From assembly GCA_030633185.1 (NCBI GenBank), contig DAOVTG010000168.1, positions 1 to 5,713 of the forward strand: DNA of 5,713 bases, read 5' to 3'. The notes beneath the pieces were generated by a model. That model ran no database searches, was not told the origin of the DNA, and saw only the letters and a program-made list of their open reading frames with translations. Source of the stretch: Deltaproteobacteria bacterium (GTDB taxonomy: Bacteria > Desulfobacterota > Anaeroferrophillalia > Anaeroferrophillales > Tharpellaceae). The translations under genes were made by a program, and so were the position numbers. Each line of letters starts with the position of its first letter. The stretch's first letter is position 1. Positions 1 through 5,656 of the stretch are shown here, piece after piece.

Positions 1-112
1 CAGCCTCATGCCAGGTCAGATTGTAAGCCTTCGGCTCAATGGGCAGTGTATTATTGTTAGTGGACAATGGACAGTGGGCAGTGGGTAGTGGATTATTGTC
101 AGTCGGCAACAT
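1..112 (-). CDS. possible start of a gene downstream of gmd (partial, unidentified)
   Basis: An ATG at 110-112 opens a minus-strand frame that stays open for 37 codons to the window edge. I do not recognise the product. The first 24 residues are a low-complexity Pro/Thr/Asn stretch (PTDNNPLPTAHC then PLSTNNNTLP) encoded by the 7-bp repeat array; because 3 x 7 = 21 bases, the peptide repeats roughly every 7 residues. After the array the frame reads IEPKAYNLTWHEA, which looks like ordinary protein. A GAG about 7 bases before the ATG is only a weak ribosome binding site. The gene would be co-oriented with gmd, 149 bp after its stop, where nucleotide-sugar or glycosyltransferase genes are common. 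An open frame of 37 codons can arise by chance, and the true start could be inside the array (TTG or CTG codons), so this is tentative. Confidence 0.35.
   Translation of the reverse strand, partial: MLPTDNNPLPTAHCPLSTNNNTLPIEPKAYNLTWHEA
39..108. repeat. ten-unit heptanucleotide tandem repeat array
   Basis: Ten consecutive 7-base units start at 39, 46, 53, 60, 67, 74, 81, 88, 95 and 102. The plus-strand consensus is about RTGGRCA (for example GTGGACA, ATGGACA, GTGGGCA, GTGGGTA). There is a higher-order period of 42 bp (six units): positions 41-66 match 83-108 at 21 of 26 bases. The array resembles the short heptamer tandem repeats (STRR type) known from cyanobacteria and some other bacteria, although the unit differs. 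It contains no stop codon in the minus frame starting at 112, so it may be translated. Confidence 0.8.
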
Positions 113-227
113 TTTTTACTCTTTTCAGTATCTAATCAATTCCGAAATCATTACTAAAGATCACATTCGAGATGGTAAAACAGAATGTTCAGATGCGTGT
201 TGCGTATCAGTCTGAAAGAGCTTTTCA

Positions 228-257
228 CTGCCCGCTACCAAACTGCACACTGCCGAC
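228..257. repeat. degenerate heptamers in inverted orientation
   Basis: Read on the minus strand from 257, the units GTCGGCA, GTGTGCA and GTTTGGT follow each other, then a one-base slip leads into GCGGGCA and GTG. These are the same family as the array at 39-108 but on the opposite strand. They begin 4 bases after the gmd stop codon. Together the two sets bracket about 120 bp of AT-rich sequence (109-227) in which I see no convincing gene. Confidence 0.5.
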
Positions 258-261
258 CGGC

Positions 262-1347
262 TTACTCCTCGTGAACGTAAACCTTGAACCCCTGGCGCTG
301 ACAGTAGTTATCACGTTCGGCTTCCATTAAGTCTTCGGCAACCATGGTTTTTACCATCTCGGCAAAACTGGTCTCCGGCTCCCAACCCAATTTATCTTTG
401 GCTTTGGTCGGATCACCAAGCAAAAGTTCAACCTCGGTCGGGCGAAAATAACGAGGATCAATCTTAACCCTGACTTGGCCGTCGGTCTTATCATAACCAA
501 CTTCATCCGTCCCTTGCCCGCGCCAGGCAATCTCGACTCCGATCTCGGTAAAAGCATTCTCGACAAATTCCCGAACCGTGCGGGTTTGACCGGTAGCAAT
601 AACAAAATCCTCCGGCTGCTCATGCTGCAGCATCAACCACATCGCTTTGACAAAGTCGGCGGCGTGGCCCCAGTCACGTTTGGCATCAAGATTACCAAGA
701 TAAATTTTTTCCTGGAAGCCGAGTTTGATGCGGGCCACAGCCCGAGTGATCTTGCGGGTAACAAAGGTTTCGCCGCGCAGGGGAGATTCATGATTAAAAA
801 GAATACCATTACAGGAAAACATGCCATAGGCTTCACGATAGTTTACCGTAATCCAGTAAGCATAAACCTTGGCCGCACCATAAGGACTACGCGGATAGAA
901 AGGGGTGGTTTCACGTTGTGGGGTCTCTTGTACCAAACCAAACATCTCGCTGGTTGAGGCCTGGTAAAACCTGGTCTTTTTTTCAAGACCCAGAATCCGA
1001 ATCGCCTCAAGTAATCGCAAAGTACCAAGGGCATCGCTGTTGGCCGTATACTCCGGCGTTTCAAATGAGACCTGAACGTGGCTTTGAGCCGCCAGGTTAT
1101 AGATTTCATCAGGTTGGACTTCCTGAATTATGCGGATAAGATTGGTCGCGTCGGTGAGGTCACCATAGTGCATCTTAAAACGGACATCCGCCTCATGCAG
1201 GTCGTGATAGAGGTGATCAACCCGAGCCGTATTAAATGATGAGGAGCGGCGCTTGATACCATGCACTTCATAACCTTTTTCAAGTAATAATTCTGCCAGA
1301 TACGCCCCATCCTGCCCGGTAACCCCGGTGATTAACGCTTTTTTCAT
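262..1347 (-). CDS. gmd: GDP-mannose 4,6-dehydratase
   Basis: This cytoplasmic enzyme converts GDP-D-mannose to GDP-4-keto-6-deoxy-D-mannose using bound NADP(H). It is the first committed step to GDP-L-fucose, GDP-D-rhamnose, GDP-perosamine and related donors for O-antigen or exopolysaccharide. The 361-residue protein has the normal length and is an extended short-chain dehydrogenase/reductase. The Rossmann glycine motif GVTGQDG lies at residues 8-14, and the cofactor loop RRSSSFNTARVDH at 33-45. The catalytic Thr132 and Glu134 sit in STSEMFG, and Tyr156 and Lys160 in YGAAK. NHESPLRGETFVTRKI is at 185-200 and the family signature RDWGHAADFV at 224-233. The ATG is fixed by an AGGAGG box 7 bases upstream and by the typical MKKALITG start. 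It has its own promoter and no GDP-fucose synthase partner inside the window; a partner could lie beyond position 1. No hairpin with a T-tract is visible after the TAA. Confidence 0.97.
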   Translation of the reverse strand: MKKALITGVTGQDGAYLAELLLEKGYEVHGIKRRSSSFNTARVDHLYHDLHEADVRFKMHYGDLTDATNLIRIIQEVQPDEIYNLAAQSHVQVSFETPEYTANSDALGTLRLLEAIRILGLEKKTRFYQASTSEMFGLVQETPQRETTPFYPRSPYGAAKVYAYWITVNYREAYGMFSCNGILFNHESPLRGETFVTRKITRAVARIKLGFQEKIYLGNLDAKRDWGHAADFVKAMWLMLQHEQPEDFVIATGQTRTVREFVENAFTEIGVEIAWRGQGTDEVGYDKTDGQVRVKIDPRYFRPTEVELLLGDPTKAKDKLGWEPETSFAEMVKTMVAEDLMEAERDNYCQRQGFKVYVHEE

Positions 1348-1354
1348 ACACCAC

Positions 1355-1360
1355 CCTCCT
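1355..1360 (-). promoter_or_regulatory. strong ribosome binding site of gmd
   Basis: A perfect AGGAGG on the minus strand lies 7 bases before the gmd ATG and fixes the start codon. It is the strongest Shine-Dalgarno sequence in the window, which suggests efficient translation. Confidence 0.9.
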
Positions 1361-1382
1361 ATAAATAAAGTAAAATATCCTT

Positions 1383-1401
1383 GATGAACTCGTAAAAAGT
1401 C
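1383..1401. repeat. candidate dispersed motif in the gmd leader
   Basis: The 19-mer GATGAACTCGTAAAAAGTC lies inside the predicted 5' untranslated region of gmd. From memory, and not verified, this word and its complement recur in intergenic regions of deltaproteobacterial genomes. Only one copy is present in this window, so repetition cannot be shown here. Confidence 0.25.
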
Positions 1402-1421
1402 GTAGGATGACTAAGTGAAAG

Positions 1422-1450
1422 ATTCTACTTTATTTGACTTTTGATATCAA
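1422..1450 (-). promoter_or_regulatory. sigma-70-type promoter of gmd
   Basis: On the minus strand TTGATA (1450-1445) and TAGAAT (1427-1422) are separated by exactly 17 bases; each hexamer matches the consensus at 5 of 6 positions. Transcription would begin near 1415 and give a leader of about 68 bases before the gmd ATG. It is the best-spaced promoter in the gap. The stretch 1451-1584 between it and the IS remnant shows nothing else I can name. Confidence 0.6.
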
Positions 1451-1584
1451 CACCTTTTTTGCTGGATGATGGATTTTACTGAAGCTCTAATCGGCGAGAT
1501 TTAGACAATACGATTGTTTTACCGGATTTCGTATAAGTTCTAAGGCGGTTGGCCAAAATAAATCATCCAAAAATTCTGTGTAAA

Positions 1585-1665
1585 TCACGCACGAGCAGGA
1601 TTGATATCGACGAAATATTTCCCGAGTTTAGGATGTCGTAAAATGCGTTGCTCATAATTTTGCAT
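1585..1665 (-). pseudogene. short orphan tail, possibly the C-terminus of a lost transposase
   Basis: A 26-codon frame starts at ATG 1665 and ends at TGA 1585. It includes YEQRILRHPKLGKYFVDIN and ends PARA. It has no ribosome binding site, and a stop codon lies directly before the ATG. The peptide looks like real coding sequence (Arg/Lys-rich, then aromatic), and it begins exactly where the ISAzo13-like frame loses homology, but in a different frame. I read it as the 3' end of another coding region, perhaps of a different insertion sequence, joined to the broken transposase. The TTTACACAGAATTTTTGG that follows is reminiscent of sequence found at IS ends, but no family can be assigned. Confidence 0.3.
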
Positions 1666-2270
1666 CTAGTGATATTCTCAGGACACCTGCGCGCTCGTCA
1701 GCTTCTTTATTTATTGTATGCACCTGATTAAAGATGTCATTGGTTTCTGGAATTTTTTTTATGGGCTTGCTTTCAATAACTTTCCGAGGCCAGTACCCCA
1801 GAATATCCAGTTTTCTACTGATTGTGCGTAAATGGGGCATGGTTTCAGGGTCATATCCGAACTCTTCAATCAATAGATTTCGCACAGTGTTGGACGTGAT
1901 GGGACGATAAAGACGACGAGTGTGAAAGGTTGGATCTGTTTGACATTTTGGATCAACAATAGTTTTAATATCCACAAGCAGATTTTGAAAATGATCTTCA
2001 GTTTTTTTTGCGCCCTCGATTCGAGATTTTTCCCTCGGCAGGGACACCAGAACTTAGTTCTTGTCGCCCTTTTCGGATTAATCCACGGTTCCACCGTAAG
2101 TTTTCTTCGGCCCAACTCTGACCACCATAACCATAAGCTTCAGTAGTTTGAGCCATAAAGATACGCTTTAAATTTCCTTTAAGTGAATCCGCTGCTTTTC
2201 TAAAAAGATTTTCAATATCCTTTGGCTTTAGAGGACTTTTTGTCTGGCCAAAAAATCTCCTTCCCCACAT
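1652..2270 (-). pseudogene. broken ISAzo13-like transposase (frameshifted and C-terminally truncated)
   Basis: Two overlapping frames together give one transposase N-terminal half. The first frame (ATG 2270, stop 1998) has the helix-turn-helix part YGYGGQSWAEENLRWNRG and then LIRKGRQELSSG. It ends at GRKKN inside an A8 run (2002-2009). The second frame (1652-2047) continues KKTEDHFQNLL, then DPKCQTDPTF, RRLYRPIT, SKPIKKIPETNDIF and RISLDAK. This order is typical of ISAzo13-type (Rhodopirellula transposase DDE) proteins. The Asp in SLDAK should be the first DDE residue; a TTA and a TGA stop follow, and the glycine-rich segment plus the other two catalytic residues are gone. Removing one A from the A8 run would join the frames. 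The protein cannot be catalytic. The family assignment is from remembered motif order and is fairly but not fully sure. Confidence 0.7.
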
Positions 2271-2315
2271 AAACGTTCAAGATAAACCTGAAGAATTTTC
2301 TTTACAATAAGTGAA

Positions 2316-2954
2316 TCACTTTTTTTTTAACAAGCCATGATGCTCCAGCAATCTCTCAACCATTGTAATAGAAATAACGCTACTCTCTTTATTAATTGTT
2401 TTTACAAGTTCCTCAATAGTTATCTTTGGACTCTTGAGTAGTGCGACTAAAATGGTTACTGCTTGTGTGTCTGAGGGAAGAATAAACAATGTTTGATCTG
2501 TAAATCGTTTTCTTTTTTGGCCGATTGCAATATCATGTTCTGAGCAGAAATACACTAATACTCCATCGTATTTCTCCCTTTTTAGGCGCAGATCAACACG
2601 AAACTGAGACATGAAAGAATGAGCATTGACACCCAGTATCACGCCTAATTCAGAGGTTGTCAAGCCAGCAGGGGAACTGGCAATCAAATGAACAACTGTT
2701 TCTTTGAGATTTCCAGATTTGGAAAAACCGATATCATTCTGTTTCCAAATTCCAAATGAATCGAATTGAGCTATAGCCGGCAGGGAAAAGTATTTCCCAT
2801 TATGATTATAACTACGAAGTCCACCCCATTTAGAAAGATATCTTTGCACGGAGCGTTGTGAACAGGAAAGAAGGGCCTCCAATTGGGAAAGTGTCATTAC
2901 TTGGACAGAAATAAAATGGCGCATCGCTTTATCTAGAAGTTCTTTTTTCACCAT
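2316..2954 (-). CDS. three-HTH DNA-binding protein associated with ISAzo13-like elements
   Basis: This is a 212-residue protein with no signal peptide or membrane segment. It appears to hold three helix-turn-helix or winged-helix units: residues 20-43 (TLSQLEALLSCSQRSVQRYL), about 82-136 (LTTSELGVILGVNAHSFMSQ, with a wing ending GVLVYF) and about 163-209 (ITIEELVKTINKE). The linker SYNHNGKYFSLPAIAQFD with GIWKQNDIGFSKSGNLKET matches, from memory, a family of conserved proteins found beside or fused to ISAzo13-like transposases. I chose the ATG at 2954 because GAGG lies 9 bases before it; an upstream in-frame ATG at 3008 falls inside the predicted -10 box. The gene ends in KKK at an A9 run, and a one-base change there would add about 28 residues (IVKKILQVYLERL and on) overlapping the transposase start. 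The role is unproven: transposition accessory protein, repressor of its own promoter, or both. Confidence 0.7.
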   Translation of the reverse strand: MVKKELLDKAMRHFISVQVMTLSQLEALLSCSQRSVQRYLSKWGGLRSYNHNGKYFSLPAIAQFDSFGIWKQNDIGFSKSGNLKETVVHLIASSPAGLTTSELGVILGVNAHSFMSQFRVDLRLKREKYDGVLVYFCSEHDIAIGQKRKRFTDQTLFILPSDTQAVTILVALLKSPKITIEELVKTINKESSVISITMVERLLEHHGLLKKK

Positions 2955-2971
2955 ACCTTTAATCCTCATTC

Positions 2972-3012
2972 TGTCGTGACATATGAAATGATTTAAAGCA
3001 TATATCACGACA
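2972..3012. promoter_or_regulatory. operator-like inverted repeat upstream of the HTH gene
   Basis: The arms TGTCGTGACATATG (2972-2985) and CATATATCACGACA (2999-3012) are inverted copies matching at 13 of 14 bases, around a 13-base AT-rich spacer. The upstream arm covers the predicted -10 box and the other covers the start of the transcript, just before the ribosome binding site. That is where a repressor would act. The HTH protein encoded immediately downstream is the natural candidate; this is inference. The arms could also be an IS end. Confidence 0.6.
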
Positions 3013-3028
3013 AATTCAGAATTGTCAA
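2999..3028 (-). promoter_or_regulatory. promoter of the HTH gene
   Basis: On the minus strand a perfect -35 TTGACA (3028-3023) is followed after 18 bases by TATATG (3004-2999). A TG lies one base before it, as in extended -10 promoters. The -10 hexamer lies inside the operator-like arm. Transcription would start about 40 bases before the ATG at 2954. Confidence 0.5.
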
Positions 3029-3079
3029 GTGTAACTCAGTGAAAAGACACAGTTTTTTACCAGTAAAAATATTATCACC

Positions 3080-3093
3080 CATATACTGCGACA
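3080..3093 (-). promoter_or_regulatory. third copy of the operator half-site
   Basis: CATATACTGCGACA matches the arm at 2999-3012 (CATATATCACGACA) at 11 of 14 positions, in the same orientation and 81 bp further upstream of the HTH gene. The conserved core is TGTCG, three variable bases, then TATATG when read on the minus strand. It could be a distal binding site that allows looping. Confidence 0.4.
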
Positions 3094-3168
3094 ATATTAT
3101 AGGTACCGTCAAGATTGGTTAAACTTAGCAATTGAGCTAGAAAGCATGCATGGGAATAAAGCAGTTTT

Positions 3169-3185
3169 CCCTTATGAATTAAGGG
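3169..3185. repeat. small hairpin in the intergenic gap
   Basis: CCCTTA and TAAGGG form a 6-bp stem with a 5-base loop. No T-tract follows on either strand, so it is a poor terminator candidate for tex. Confidence 0.3.
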
Positions 3186-3206
3186 CTTATCGTTGATATT
3201 TATTGT

Positions 3207-3224
3207 GAAAACAGGTGTGTTTTC
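3207..3224. repeat. AT-rich hairpin in the intergenic gap
   Basis: GAAAACA and TGTTTTC form a perfect 7-bp stem around a GGTG loop. The stem is weak and its only T-run is inside the stem. It might take part in transcription termination of tex, but the evidence is thin. Confidence 0.3.
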
Positions 3225-3374
3225 AATTTGGTTAGATATGTTGAAATGAATGAGAGGGATGGCAAAAAGCGATTATTTTGGTACAGCTATGAAATGGACG
3301 TGATTGGACATTATGCACCATGACCAGATGTCAACACCATGTTTTTCGCAAGCATTGCAGATAAATTCTATTTA

Positions 3375-5507
3375 CTATTTCTCCCGCATTGAAAGGGTGA
3401 TGCGGCGGCGTTCCTGATCGATGTTTAAGACGGTTACGGTTACGGCTTGGCCGAGTTTGACGATCTTTCCCGGATCGCGGACAAACCTGTCAGCGAGTTG
3501 GCTTATGTGGACAAGTCCATCATGGTGGACGCCGATATCGACGAAAGCGCCGAATTTGGTGATGTTGGTGATCAGGCCGGGCAAACGCATCCCTTCGCAA
3601 AGATCTTCCAGCTTATTAACTCCCTCTTGAAAAGAAAATTGGACAAACTCTTGCCGGGGGTCGCGGCCCGGTCGGGCGAGTTCCGCCATAATGTCATCGA
3701 GTGTCGGTCGACCGACACTCGATGACAAATAGTTTTCGATAACAATTTTTTTGCGTAACTCCTCATTTTGCAGCAACTCTTTTAGTGAGCCCCCGCAATC
3801 TTGGGCCATCTTTTTTACCAGCTCATAATTTTCGGGATGAACAGCACCGGCATCGAGTGGGTTGGAGCCGTTTTGAATACGCAAAAAACCGGCGGCTTGT
3901 TCAAAGGCCTTAGGGCCTAAGCGAGGGACTTTTAAAATTTCCCGGCGAGATTTGAAAGAGCCTTTTTCGCGACGATAATTGACGATATTTTGGGCCAGAG
4001 TCCGGTTTAAGCCCGCGACATAAGCCAGAAGCCGGGCGCTGGCATTGTTGACTTCGACACCAACCCTATTGACGCAACTGCCAACGACCTCATCAAGTCG
4101 GTTTTGCAAACGGTTTTGGTCAAGATCGTGTTGATACTGGCCGACGCCGATCGCTTTAGCATCGATTTTGACGAGTTCGGAGAGCGGGTCTTGCAGACGG
4201 CGACCGATTGAGATCGCCCCGCGTACCGTAAGGTCTAAATCGGGAAACTCCTGGCGGGCAATCTCTGAGGCCGAATAGACAGAGGCTCCGGCTTCGTTAA
4301 CCAGGGCTATGGTTATGGTTTCGGGCAGTTTAAGCTCTTTAATAAAACTTTCAGTTTCCCGACCGGCGGTACCGTTGCCGATGGCAATGGCCTCAATCTT
4401 AAAATGTCGGCATAGATCTCTAACAATTTTTGCGGCCTCTTCACTTTGCTTTTTGGACGTAGTCGGGTAGATGACGCCGTGTTGCAACAGTTGACCCAAG
4501 GCATCAAGACAGACAAGTTTAGCTCCGCTGCGAAAGCCCGGATCCAGAGCCAGAACTCGCTTTTGCCCCAAAGGCGGAGCCAGTAATAGTTGCTTGAGAT
4601 TGGTGGCAAAAACCTCAATCGCCTCACCTTCGGCTTGTTCCTTTAACTCTTGTCTGATCTCATTCTCCAGAGCCGGGGCCAATAATCTTTTGTAGGCATC
4701 GGCAAGCGCCAGTTCCACCTGTTCGGCACTCCGGTTATTTTGTTGGATAAAACGTTGCTTGAGCAGAGCCAGGGCTTTTTCGGCAGGCGGTCGGATATTA
4801 ACCCGTAAGATTTTGACTTTTTCACCCCGGAGGAGGGCCAGGAGGCGGTGACCGGCGATTCTTGCGCTTTTCTCCTGCCAATCGAAGTAGTCACGAAATT
4901 TTGCTCCCTCCGTCTCTTTTCCTTTGATGACAACGGCTCTGATTTCGCCCTCGTGTTTAAAGATCCGGCGCAAAGATGTACGGGCACCAATATCTTCATT
5001 GATCTTTTCGGCTATAATATCCCGCGCCCCGGCCAGGGCCTCGTCGCTGTTGGTGATCTCTTTATCCGGATTGATGAAGGGTCGGGCGGCAGCTTCCGGA
5101 TTTGTCTCCTGTTGCCTGAGTAAGATTGCAGCTAAAGGCTGCAAGCCTCGTTGCCGCGCCACCAAAGCCCGGGTTTTTCGTTTTGGACGGTAGGGTAAGT
5201 AGATATCCTCAAGTTCGGTCAAACTGGTTGCGGCGAGTAACTTTTTTTCAAGTTCCGGGCTTAAGAACTTGAGCTCAGTCAAGGAGGCGTTTATCGCATG
5301 GCGGCGCTTTTCCAGGCTTGCCAACTCTTCGAGCCGGGTTTGAATCTTACTGATAAAAACTTCATCAAGCATGCCGGTCAGCTCTTTGCGGTAACGGGCG
5401 ATAAAGGGGACGGTCGCCCCGTCTGCAAAAAGTTCAGCAACGGCTTTAACTTGTTTTTGGTTTATCTTAAGTTCCGTGGCGATTGTGTTGAAATGAGAAT
5501 TATTCAT
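3375..5507 (-). CDS. tex: Tex family RNA-binding transcription accessory protein
   Basis: Tex is a cytoplasmic nucleic-acid-binding protein, related to eukaryotic Spt6, that acts with transcription and affects gene expression and stress tolerance in several bacteria. At 710 residues it is close to the usual 720-780. Domains in order: the Tex N-terminal helical region at about 1-190 (VPFIARYRKELTGMLDE at 33-49, LEDIYLPYRPKRKTRA at 99-114); an RNase-H-like YqgF/RuvC fold at about 315-440 (RVLALDPGFRSGAKL, then AIAIGNGTAGRETE); the region DPLSELVKIDAKAIGVGQYQ (440-459); helix-hairpin-helix repeats at about 475-545 (LNRTLAQNIVNYRREKGSFK); conserved PTLDDI and PGRDPR around 601-618; and a C-terminal S1 RNA-binding domain at about 640-707 (GAFVDIGVHHDGLVHISQL). 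The ATG is preceded by AGGAG at a rather long 14-base spacing (5522-5526). The gene is intact and apparently monocistronic here. Codons 592-603 coincide with a perfect 36-bp palindrome. Confidence 0.97.
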   Translation of the reverse strand: MNNSHFNTIATELKINQKQVKAVAELFADGATVPFIARYRKELTGMLDEVFISKIQTRLEELASLEKRRHAINASLTELKFLSPELEKKLLAATSLTELEDIYLPYRPKRKTRALVARQRGLQPLAAILLRQQETNPEAAARPFINPDKEITNSDEALAGARDIIAEKINEDIGARTSLRRIFKHEGEIRAVVIKGKETEGAKFRDYFDWQEKSARIAGHRLLALLRGEKVKILRVNIRPPAEKALALLKQRFIQQNNRSAEQVELALADAYKRLLAPALENEIRQELKEQAEGEAIEVFATNLKQLLLAPPLGQKRVLALDPGFRSGAKLVCLDALGQLLQHGVIYPTTSKKQSEEAAKIVRDLCRHFKIEAIAIGNGTAGRETESFIKELKLPETITIALVNEAGASVYSASEIARQEFPDLDLTVRGAISIGRRLQDPLSELVKIDAKAIGVGQYQHDLDQNRLQNRLDEVVGSCVNRVGVEVNNASARLLAYVAGLNRTLAQNIVNYRREKGSFKSRREILKVPRLGPKAFEQAAGFLRIQNGSNPLDAGAVHPENYELVKKMAQDCGGSLKELLQNEELRKKIVIENYLSSSVGRPTLDDIMAELARPGRDPRQEFVQFSFQEGVNKLEDLCEGMRLPGLITNITKFGAFVDIGVHHDGLVHISQLADRFVRDPGKIVKLGQAVTVTVLNIDQERRRITLSMREK
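3692..3727. repeat. perfect 36-bp palindrome inside tex
   Basis: The plus-strand arm TGTCATCGAGTGTCGGTC (3692-3709) is followed without spacer by its exact reverse complement (3710-3727), with GTCGAC at the centre. It encodes tex residues around LSSSVGRPTLDD, just before the conserved PGRDPR segment, and does not disturb the frame. The symmetry ends at position 3691/3728. Confidence 0.95.
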
Positions 5508-5512
5508 AGTTT

Positions 5513-5557
5513 AGTAACTTACTCCTGAAAGTCTGTCATAAAAAATTGGAAGTTACT
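5513..5557. promoter_or_regulatory. inverted repeat around the tex ribosome binding site
   Basis: AGTAACTT (5513-5520) and AAGTTACT (5550-5557) are exact inverted copies, and the AGGAG box of tex (5522-5526) lies in the loop between them. Such a structure could modulate tex translation, but arms of 8 bp can occur by chance. No well-formed tex promoter was found; candidate hexamers between 5530 and 5600 are weak. Confidence 0.25.
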
Positions 5558-5574
5558 TTCACTCTATCTCGGGC

Positions 5575-5656
5575 GGGGTCATTTCTTGACGATGGCGTAT
5601 CGAGATAATCGGATAAGCCGAAATCCTGCCAATAGCCATTGTCAAGATTTGACCCC
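5575..5656. repeat. REP/MITE-like imperfect palindrome
   Basis: The 22-base arms at 5575-5596 (GGGGTCATTTCTTGAC, then GATGGC) and 5635-5656 (ending TTTGACCCC) pair at 19 of 22 positions around a 38-base centre, which itself has a short GGAT/ATCC stem. GGGGTC...GACCCC ends with a TTGAC core resemble palindromic repeats linked to IS200/IS605-type REP-associated transposases. No such transposase gene is in the window. The remaining 57 bases to the right edge hold nothing I can name. Confidence 0.65.

Larger units (their letters stand above)
1652..2954 (-). mobile_element. decayed two-gene ISAzo13-like insertion sequence
   Basis: The HTH gene (2316-2954) and the transposase remnant (1652-2270) are co-oriented and 45 bp apart. 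As far as I recall, HTH proteins of this type accompany, or are fused to, ISAzo13-like transposases, which suggests one original element. The block is visibly richer in A and T than gmd and tex. The right part of the transposase gene is missing, and I could not find matching terminal inverted repeats or a target-site duplication, so the limits given are those of the genes only. Confidence 0.45.
3013..3374. other. gene-poor AT-rich gap between tex and the HTH gene
   Basis: About 360 bp with no convincing gene. It contains the -35 box of the HTH gene, an outlying copy of the operator motif (3080-3093) and two small hairpins (3169-3185 and 3207-3224). There is one 25-codon plus-strand frame at 3246-3323, which includes KKRLFWYSYEMDVIGHYAP; it has no ribosome binding site and is not called as a gene. 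The tex transcript must end here, but no GC-rich stem with a following T-tract is visible. Confidence 0.6.

Noticed and set aside
39..108. Heptamer array as a CRISPR array
   Set aside because: The units are contiguous 7-mers with no unique spacers, and no cas genes are present.
475..957. 160-codon plus-strand open frame
   Set aside because: It lies entirely opposite gmd, whose protein shows every family motif. The antisense frame has no ribosome binding site or recognisable domain and is a by-product of gmd codon use.
2002..2009. A8 run as a classic -1 ribosomal frameshift site
   Set aside because: The second frame lies +1 (equivalent to -2) relative to the first, so a -1 shift would not reach it. 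Loss of one base by mutation, sequencing error or transcript slippage fits better.
1922..2146. Plus-strand frame across the transposase remnant
   Set aside because: It is antisense to clear transposase sequence in both minus-strand frames and has no start signals.
2955..3008. Upstream ATG (3008) as the start of the HTH gene, giving 230 residues
   Set aside because: The ATG lies within the predicted -10 box and operator arm, so it would not be in the transcript. The ATG at 2954 has a GAGG at proper spacing.
3692..3727. The tex palindrome as an intrinsic terminator
   Set aside because: It lies about 320 bp before the tex stop codon and is not followed by a T-tract on the tex strand.
4643..5123. 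Open frames overlapping tex on both strands, for example 4643-4999 and 4848-5123
   Set aside because: They are alternative frames of an intact, highly conserved gene and show no independent coding signal.
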